DNA from: Acidiphilium sp. C61
GTDB lineage: Bacteria > Pseudomonadota > Alphaproteobacteria > Acetobacterales > Acetobacteraceae
DNA: 64,000 nucleotides
NCBI RefSeq assembly: GCF_902712915.1
Contig: NZ_CACTIA010000005.1
Location: 124,001 to 188,000 of the forward strand
Direction of reading: 5' to 3'
The notes below the pieces were generated by a model. It ran no database searches and was not told the DNA's origin. It worked only from the letters and a program-made list of their open reading frames with translations. This document shows positions 58,806 through 64,000 of this stretch, piece by piece. Each line of letters opens with the position of its first letter. Position 1 is the stretch's first letter. A program made the position numbers and the translations under genes.

Positions 58806-60866
58806 TCACTCCGCCGCCATCTGGCGCGGGAGGACAATTTCCTCGATGCATTTCGCCATGGTCGGGCTCGCGCGGCTGATCGGATCGGTCTGGTAATAAT
58901 TCGCGAAGGCGCGGCCAAACGGCGCATCGCTCACCAGAGCAGGATCGCCTCCCGGAGCAGCGTCGCCGCCATAACCAAGGCGCCGCAGCGCACCAGCCTC
59001 GCCGAGGGCAGGATGCGCCTCGACCATCCGGGCACGCAAGGCGTCGAGATCATCATAGGGCAACGGCCGGCCGAGTGCGGCACTCGCCGCGCGCAGGATC
59101 GCCCAGTCCTCCCGCGCCTCGCCGGGCGGGAAAATCGCCCGCAGCGCGCGCTGCGCCCTGCCCTCGGTGTTCACATACGTGCCAGGCTTCTCGGTATAGG
59201 CTGCTCCGGGCAGGATCACGTCGGCCCGCGCCGCACCACGATCGCCGTGATGGCCCTGATAGACCACAAACGTCTCCGCACCGATCTGCGAAACATCGAA
59301 CTCGTCGGCGCCGAGCAGCCACAGCACATCGACACCACCGCCCATCATGCCGGCGATGTCCTTGCCCTTGCCCCCCGGCAGGAACCCGAGTTCCAGCGCG
59401 CCCATTCGTGAAGCGGCATTGTGCAGCACGTTGAAGCCGTGCCAGTCGGCGCTCAGCATCCCGGTCTGGCGTGCGATCTGCCAGCAGGATGCGAGCACTG
59501 AAGCTGCATCCGCCCTGGCAAAAGCCTGTGGGCCGACAATGAGCATCGGCCGCTTCGCTGCCGCCAGACGTTTCGTGAGGGGGTGCTCCGGGTCGAGCAG
59601 CGCCTTCAGCGCATCGCCCCCCTCGCCAAGGTGTTCATGATCATAGGTGAGATCGGCCGGCGCGCCGATCAGCCCGGCGACGAAACCGGGGGTTTCGACC
59701 CAGCGGCGCCGCAGCCGCGCGTTCAGCACCGGCGCTTCCTGGCGCGGATTGGCGCCGACGATCAACAGGGCATCAGCCTCGTCGATCCCCTCGATCGTCG
59801 TGTTGAAACGATAGAATGCCGGGTTCGAAACGTCGAACAACGCCCCATCCTGCCGGCAGTCGAGATTGGCGGAGCCGAGCGCGCCCATCAGATCCTTCAG
59901 CGCCATCATGCTCTCGGCTTCGCAGAGATTGCCCGCAATAGCGCCAATCCGGCTCCCGTCGGTTCCCTTGATCCGGCCGGCAATGGCGGCAAAGGCCTCA
60001 TCCCAACTCGCCGGGCGCAGCTTGCCATCCTCACGCAGCCAGGGCCGATCGAGCCGGCGGCGCTTGAGGCCATCGATCGAGAAACGCCCCTTGTCGGCAA
60101 GCCATTCCTCGTTCACCGCGTCGTTCAGCCGGGGCAACACGCGCAGCACCTCGGCGCCACGGGAATCAATGCGGATATTGGTGCCGACAGCGTCGAACAC
60201 GTCGATACTGTCGGTCTTGCGCAGCTCCCAGGTCCGGGCGGTGAACGCGTACGGCTTCGAAGTCAGCGCGCCAACCGGGCAGAGATCGATGATATTGCCC
60301 GAAAGTTCGGACGATAGCCCGCGTTCGACATAATTGGTGATTTCCATATGCTCGCCGCGCTGCACGGCGCCGAGTTCCGGCACGCCAGCGACCTCGGCCA
60401 TGAACCTGACGCAGCGGGTGCAATGGATGCACCGCGTCATCACCGTCTTGACCAGCGGGCCGAGATATTTGTCGTTCACCGCGCGCTTGTTGCCATCATA
60501 GCGGGTGTGGTCGCGCCCATATCCGACGGCTTCGTCCTGCAGGTCGCACTCGCCGCCCTGATCGCAGATCGGGCAATCGAGAGGGTGGTTGATGAGCAGG
60601 AATTCCATCACCCCGCGGCGTGCCTGGCGGACCTTCTCGTTGTCGGTATGGATGACCATGCCCTCGCCCACCGGCTGCCCGCAGGAAGCGACCGGCTTCG
60701 GCATCTTCTCGATTTCCACGAGGCACATGCGACAGTTCCCGGCGATCGACAGGCGCTCATGGTAGCAGAAGCGCGGAATTTCCTTGCCGGCCTCCTCGCA
60801 GGCCTGCAGCACCGTGTATCCGTTCGGAACCTCGATCTCGACTCCGTCAACCGTGACTTTCGGCAT
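58806..60866 (-). CDS. nuoG: NADH-quinone oxidoreductase subunit G
   Basis: Large Fe-S subunit of the electron-input arm, 686 residues. An N-terminal ferredoxin domain ([2Fe-2S] with [18 protein letters not shown]), then [17 protein letters not shown] and [10 protein letters not shown] cluster ligands, are followed by a molybdopterin-oxidoreductase-like domain without evident cofactor. The ATG at 60866 gives the family N-terminus [16 protein letters not shown]. It lies 67 bases after nuoF. Confidence 0.96.
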   Translation of the reverse strand: MPKVTVDGVEIEVPNGYTVLQACEEAGKEIPRFCYHERLSIAGNCRMCLVEIEKMPKPVASCGQPVGEGMVIHTDNEKVRQARRGVMEFLLINHPLDCPICDQGGECDLQDEAVGYGRDHTRYDGNKRAVNDKYLGPLVKTVMTRCIHCTRCVRFMAEVAGVPELGAVQRGEHMEITNYVERGLSSELSGNIIDLCPVGALTSKPYAFTARTWELRKTDSIDVFDAVGTNIRIDSRGAEVLRVLPRLNDAVNEEWLADKGRFSIDGLKRRRLDRPWLREDGKLRPASWDEAFAAIAGRIKGTDGSRIGAIAGNLCEAESMMALKDLMGALGSANLDCRQDGALFDVSNPAFYRFNTTIEGIDEADALLIVGANPRQEAPVLNARLRRRWVETPGFVAGLIGAPADLTYDHEHLGEGGDALKALLDPEHPLTKRLAAAKRPMLIVGPQAFARADAASVLASCWQIARQTGMLSADWHGFNVLHNAASRMGALELGFLPGGKGKDIAGMMGGGVDVLWLLGADEFDVSQIGAETFVVYQGHHGDRGAARADVILPGAAYTEKPGTYVNTEGRAQRALRAIFPPGEAREDWAILRAASAALGRPLPYDDLDALRARMVEAHPALGEAGALRRLGYGGDAAPGGDPALVSDAPFGRAFANYYQTDPISRASPTMAKCIEEIVLPRQMAAE

Positions 60867-60933
60867 CAGACCCGCACCCCGCCGGTGGCGCGCGCGGCGC
60901 CGTTGATCCCCTTGTGCCGCATCGTCCCCTCCG

Positions 60934-62229
60934 TCATTCCGCCGCGAGGCGCGCTGCCGTGCGTGCCTTGTACTCGGCGATGCGTTGCTCGACCATCGGC
61001 CGGAAATGCCGCAGCAGACCCTGGATCGGCCAGGCCGCCGCATCGCCAAGCGGGCAGATCGTATGACCCTCGACCTGTCTCGTGACCTGTTCGAGCAGGT
61101 CGATATCGGAGATCTCCGCCCGCCCCTCGACTAGCCGGTTCATCATCCGCATCATCCAGCCGGTACCCTCGCGGCAGGGCGTGCACTGGCCGCAACTCTC
61201 ATGCTTGTAGAACGCCGCGAGCCGCGCGATCGCCCGGATCAGGTCGGTTGACTTGTCCATCACGATCACCGCCGCGGTGCCAAGCCCGGTACGCTGCTCG
61301 CGCAGGCTGTCATAATCCATCAGAACCGTATCGCAGACCGATTTCGGAATCATGTGCACCGAAGAACCGCCCGGGATCACCGCCTGCAGATTGTCCCAGC
61401 CACCGCGCACGCCGCCTGCATGTTTCTCGATCAGTTCGCGCAGCGGAATGCCAAGCTCCTCTTCCACATTGCACGGCCTGTTCACGTGGCCGGAAATGCA
61501 GAAGATCTTGGTGCCGGAGTTTTTCGGCCGGCCGAGTGCGGAGAACCAGGCGGCCCCCCGCCGCATGATGGTTGCGACCCCGGCAATGGTCTCGACATTG
61601 TTGACTGTGGTCGGGCAGCCATAAAGACCGAGTGCCGCCGGGAATGGCGGTTTCATCCGCGGCATGCCCTTCTTGCCTTCAATGCTCTCGATCAGCGCCG
61701 ATTCCTCGCCGCAGATATAGGCCCCGGCGCCCCGATGCACGGTGATGTCGAAAGCCCAGCCCGAACCGCAGGCATCATCGCCGATCAGCCCGGCCTCACG
61801 CGCCTCGTCAACAGCGGCCTGTAAATTCCTGTATTCGTTATAATATTCGCCACGAACATAGATGAACGCACGATGCGCGCCCATGGCGAAGCCCGCGATT
61901 AGCGCGCCTTCCACCAATTTGTGGGGCTCATGGCGCAGAATATCGCGATCCTTGCAGGTGCCAGGTTCGCTTTCATCGGCATTGATGACCAGATAACTCG
62001 GACGTCCGCCGGTTTCCTTCGGCATGAACGACCATTTCATCCCCGTCGGGAAGCCCGCCCCCCCGCGCCCGCGCAAGCCGGAGGATTTGATTTCCTCGAT
62101 GATCGCATCGCGCCCGCGGGCCAGAATATCCTTTGTGCCGTCCCAGTCGCCACGCGCGCGGGCGCCGGCAAGCTGCCAGTCATGCAAACCGTAGAGATTG
62201 GTGTAGATCCGGTCGCGATCGCTCAGCAT
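60934..62229 (-). CDS. nuoF: NADH-quinone oxidoreductase subunit F
   Basis: Binds FMN and NADH and the N3 [4Fe-4S] cluster; 431 residues. FMN/NADH motif [18 protein letters not shown] (51-68) and the cluster motif [16 protein letters not shown] near 350 are present. Length is as usual. Confidence 0.98.
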   Translation of the reverse strand: MLSDRDRIYTNLYGLHDWQLAGARARGDWDGTKDILARGRDAIIEEIKSSGLRGRGGAGFPTGMKWSFMPKETGGRPSYLVINADESEPGTCKDRDILRHEPHKLVEGALIAGFAMGAHRAFIYVRGEYYNEYRNLQAAVDEAREAGLIGDDACGSGWAFDITVHRGAGAYICGEESALIESIEGKKGMPRMKPPFPAALGLYGCPTTVNNVETIAGVATIMRRGAAWFSALGRPKNSGTKIFCISGHVNRPCNVEEELGIPLRELIEKHAGGVRGGWDNLQAVIPGGSSVHMIPKSVCDTVLMDYDSLREQRTGLGTAAVIVMDKSTDLIRAIARLAAFYKHESCGQCTPCREGTGWMMRMMNRLVEGRAEISDIDLLEQVTRQVEGHTICPLGDAAAWPIQGLLRHFRPMVEQRIAEYKARTAARLAAE

Positions 62230-62230
62230 G

Positions 62231-62842
62231 TCATTCCGCTCCGCTCTCTTGCTTGCCGCCCCCCACGTTGAACAGTGTGGTCGGGCCTCCCTCGGGGGCC
62301 GAGTTCTGCCGGCCGATCATCGAGCCGCGCGGCGGCACGTCCCCGGCGCGCAGTCGGGCGAGCAGATCCTCGGTGCGCGGACCATCAAGATCCTCGTAGA
62401 CATCGTCATTCACCTGCACGACCGGCGCGTTGACGCAGCAGCCAAGGCATTCGACCTCCTCGATGCTGAACATCTCGCCATCCGCTTCGGCAGCCTTGCG
62501 ACAGGAAGCCATCACCTCATCCGACCCACGCAGCCAGCATGGCGTCGTGGTGCAAACCTGAAGGTGATACCTGCCCACCGACTTGGTATGAAACATCGTG
62601 TAGAATGTCGCGACTTCGTAGACGCGCATCGATGGCATCGACAGCCGTCTGGCGATCACATCCATGGCCGTCCGCGGCACCCAGGCATGCCCCGTCTGCC
62701 GCGCCATCTGCCGCTGGGCAAGGTCAAGCAGCGGCATGACCGCGCTTGCCTGTTTTCCCTCCGGATATTTGGCGATGATCGAGGGGATCAGCGCCTCGCT
62801 CGTTTCATCGAAGCTGAAAGCGGGTTCGGCCATGTCGTTCAT
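62231..62842 (-). CDS. nuoE: NADH-quinone oxidoreductase subunit E
   Basis: Thioredoxin-like subunit with the [2Fe-2S] cluster N1a, 203 residues. The four-cysteine pattern is visible in [13 protein letters not shown] and [15 protein letters not shown] ([16 protein letters not shown]). It ends one base before nuoF begins and starts three bases after nuoD. Confidence 0.97.
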   Translation of the reverse strand: MNDMAEPAFSFDETSEALIPSIIAKYPEGKQASAVMPLLDLAQRQMARQTGHAWVPRTAMDVIARRLSMPSMRVYEVATFYTMFHTKSVGRYHLQVCTTTPCWLRGSDEVMASCRKAAEADGEMFSIEEVECLGCCVNAPVVQVNDDVYEDLDGPRTEDLLARLRAGDVPPRGSMIGRQNSAPEGGPTTLFNVGGGKQESGAE

Positions 62843-62845
62843 CTT

Positions 62846-64000
62846 TCAGCGATCCACTTCACCGAACACGATATCGATCGAGCCGAGCACGGCGATGGCA
62901 TCGGCTAGAAGATGGCCCTTCGACATCAGGTTCATAGCCTGGAGATGCGAGAAGCCGGTCGCGCGGATCTTGCAGCGATAGGGCCGGTTGCTGCCGTCGG
63001 CGACGAGGTACACCCCAAACTCGCCCTTCGGCGCCTCAACCGCGGTGTAGGTTGTGCCGGCGGGCACATGATACCCCTCGGTGTAGAGCTTGAAGTGATG
63101 GATCAGCGCTTCCATCGAGCGTTTCATCTCGGCGCGTTTCGGCGGTGTGATCTTGTGATCCTGCACCTTGATCGGGCCCTCCGGCATCGCCTTGAGCGCC
63201 TGGCGGATAATTTTCAGGCTCTCCACCATCTCGCGGATCCGCACGAGGTAGCGATCGAATGAATCGCCATGCCGCCCAACCGGAATGTCGAAATCAACCT
63301 CGTCATACTTGTCATAAGGCTGCGCCCGCCGCAGATCCCAAGCGACACCCGAGGCGCGCAGATTGGGGCCGGAGAACCCCATCGCCAATGCGTCTTCGGC
63401 CGAGATCACCCCGATATCGACAAGGCGCTGGCGGAAAATCCGGTTGTCATTCAGCAGGTTCTGCAGATCGTCGAGGAATTTCGGGAACCGCTCGCTCCAT
63501 TCCCAGATCTGATCGGCCAGACCCGCAGGCATATCCTTCGAAACCCCGCCGGGGCGGAAATAATTCGCGTGGAAGCGCGCGCCCGACACAGCCTCGTGGA
63601 AGGTCAGCAGCTTCTCCCGCTCTTCATACCCCCAAAGGCTCGGAGATTGTGCGCCGATATCCAGCGCCAGATGAACAGCATTCAGCAAATGATTGAGGAT
63701 GCGGGTAATTTCGGCAAACAGAACGCGGATCCACTGCGCCCGTTCAGGCGCTGTCACGCCGAGCAGCCGCTCGGTCGCCAGGGCGAAGGCATGCTCGCAG
63801 CACATCGGGCTGACGTAATCGAGCCGGTCGAAATACGGCACCGCCTGAAGATAGGATTTGTACTCGATCAGCTTCTCGGTCCCGCGGTGCAGCAGGCCAA
63901 TATGCGGATCGGCGCGCGTCACCGTCTCGCCTTCAAGCTCCATGATCAGGCGCAGCACGCCGTGTGTCGCCGGATGCTGGGGGCCGACATTGACCGTATG
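62846..64000 (-). CDS. nuoD: NADH-quinone oxidoreductase subunit D (5' end beyond the window)
   Basis: Quinone-site subunit (49-kDa homologue) of complex I. The coding frame runs to the window edge, with [19 protein letters not shown] as the last residues seen at the N-terminal side; the family start lies a few residues outside. The open frame that begins at 63958 is only an internal GTG. Motifs [19 protein letters not shown] and [10 protein letters not shown] are present. Confidence 0.97.
   Translation of the reverse strand, partial: HTVNVGPQHPATHGVLRLIMELEGETVTRADPHIGLLHRGTEKLIEYKSYLQAVPYFDRLDYVSPMCCEHAFALATERLLGVTAPERAQWIRVLFAEITRILNHLLNAVHLALDIGAQSPSLWGYEEREKLLTFHEAVSGARFHANYFRPGGVSKDMPAGLADQIWEWSERFPKFLDDLQNLLNDNRIFRQRLVDIGVISAEDALAMGFSGPNLRASGVAWDLRRAQPYDKYDEVDFDIPVGRHGDSFDRYLVRIREMVESLKIIRQALKAMPEGPIKVQDHKITPPKRAEMKRSMEALIHHFKLYTEGYHVPAGTTYTAVEAPKGEFGVYLVADGSNRPYRCKIRATGFSHLQAMNLMSKGHLLADAIAVLGSIDIVFGEVDR

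Noticed and set aside
56728..58896. A 722-codon open frame opposite nuoJ, nuoI and nuoH
   Set aside because: It spans three well-supported complex I genes on the other strand and its translation is a low-complexity His/Arg/Glu-rich sequence.
63956..63958. Treating nuoD as a complete gene starting at 63958
   Set aside because: The codon is GTG inside the conserved HGVLRL motif; the frame continues to the window edge with the family's N-terminal sequence.

Overview
The window is about 64 kb of GC-rich, densely packed bacterial chromosome that looks alphaproteobacterial. Gene neighbourhoods typical of Rhodospirillales support this: nuoD-N followed by birA-coaX-rnj; argS, SPOR protein, nagZ, scpA, scpB, tatB, tatC, serS; rlpA-tmk-holB-metG; and dgt divergent from erpA-xth. 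The short forms of ProS and MetG and the Acetobacteraceae-like porin fit an acidophilic member of that family (Acidiphilium or Acidocella-like). The genus is an inference, not demonstrated. No rRNA, tRNA, CRISPR array, prophage or insertion sequence was seen.

Layout. 1-2.2 kb: an SMR efflux pump and an outer-membrane beta-barrel protein. 2.3-7.7 kb: six translationally coupled genes giving a complete ABC importer plus an inositol-monophosphatase-family phosphatase and a metallophosphodiesterase, which may import and break down a phosphorylated compound. 7.9-10.9 kb: a small envelope-glycosylation locus (GT2 glycosyltransferase, VTT/DedA-type membrane protein, convergent GT39-like glycosyltransferase). 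11-12 kb: an isolated fliM. 12.2-17.9 kb (minus): metG, holB, tmk, rlpA, mltB and a DsbA-like oxidoreductase. 18-19.9 kb: a PAS-GGDEF-EAL protein. 20.2-24.3 kb: a TPP riboswitch driving thiC-thiO-thiS-thiG. 24.4-26.6 kb: a sulfur-stress module made of a BigR/SqrR-like repressor, two YeeE/YedE membrane proteins and a Blh/ETHE1-like persulfide dioxygenase, with a matching ATTC-N8-GAAT operator over its promoter. 26.7-36.1 kb (minus): serS, tatC, tatB, scpB, scpA, an M50 protease, nagZ, a SPOR protein, argS and dgt. 36.2-37.3 kb: erpA and xth. 37.7-42.2 kb: an acyltransferase-like protein, a COG2509-type flavoprotein and a Uup-type ABC-F ATPase. 42.1-46.8 kb (minus): a PsiE-like protein, an alpha/beta hydrolase, lolD, lolC/E and proS. 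46.8-47.9 kb: an OafA-like acyltransferase. 48.2-64 kb (minus): rnj, coaX, birA and the complex I operon nuoN back to a 5'-truncated nuoD at the window edge.

Most of the window is housekeeping: translation, cell-wall turnover, chromosome segregation, Tat export, lipoprotein sorting, thiamine synthesis and respiration. The parts worth closer study are the sulfur-responsive promoter, a ~106 bp palindromic repeat that follows the stop codons of plus-strand genes, the GT2-VTT-GT39 glycolipid locus, the phosphoester-uptake operon, and two unusual leader hairpins (before 37719 and before 47919).
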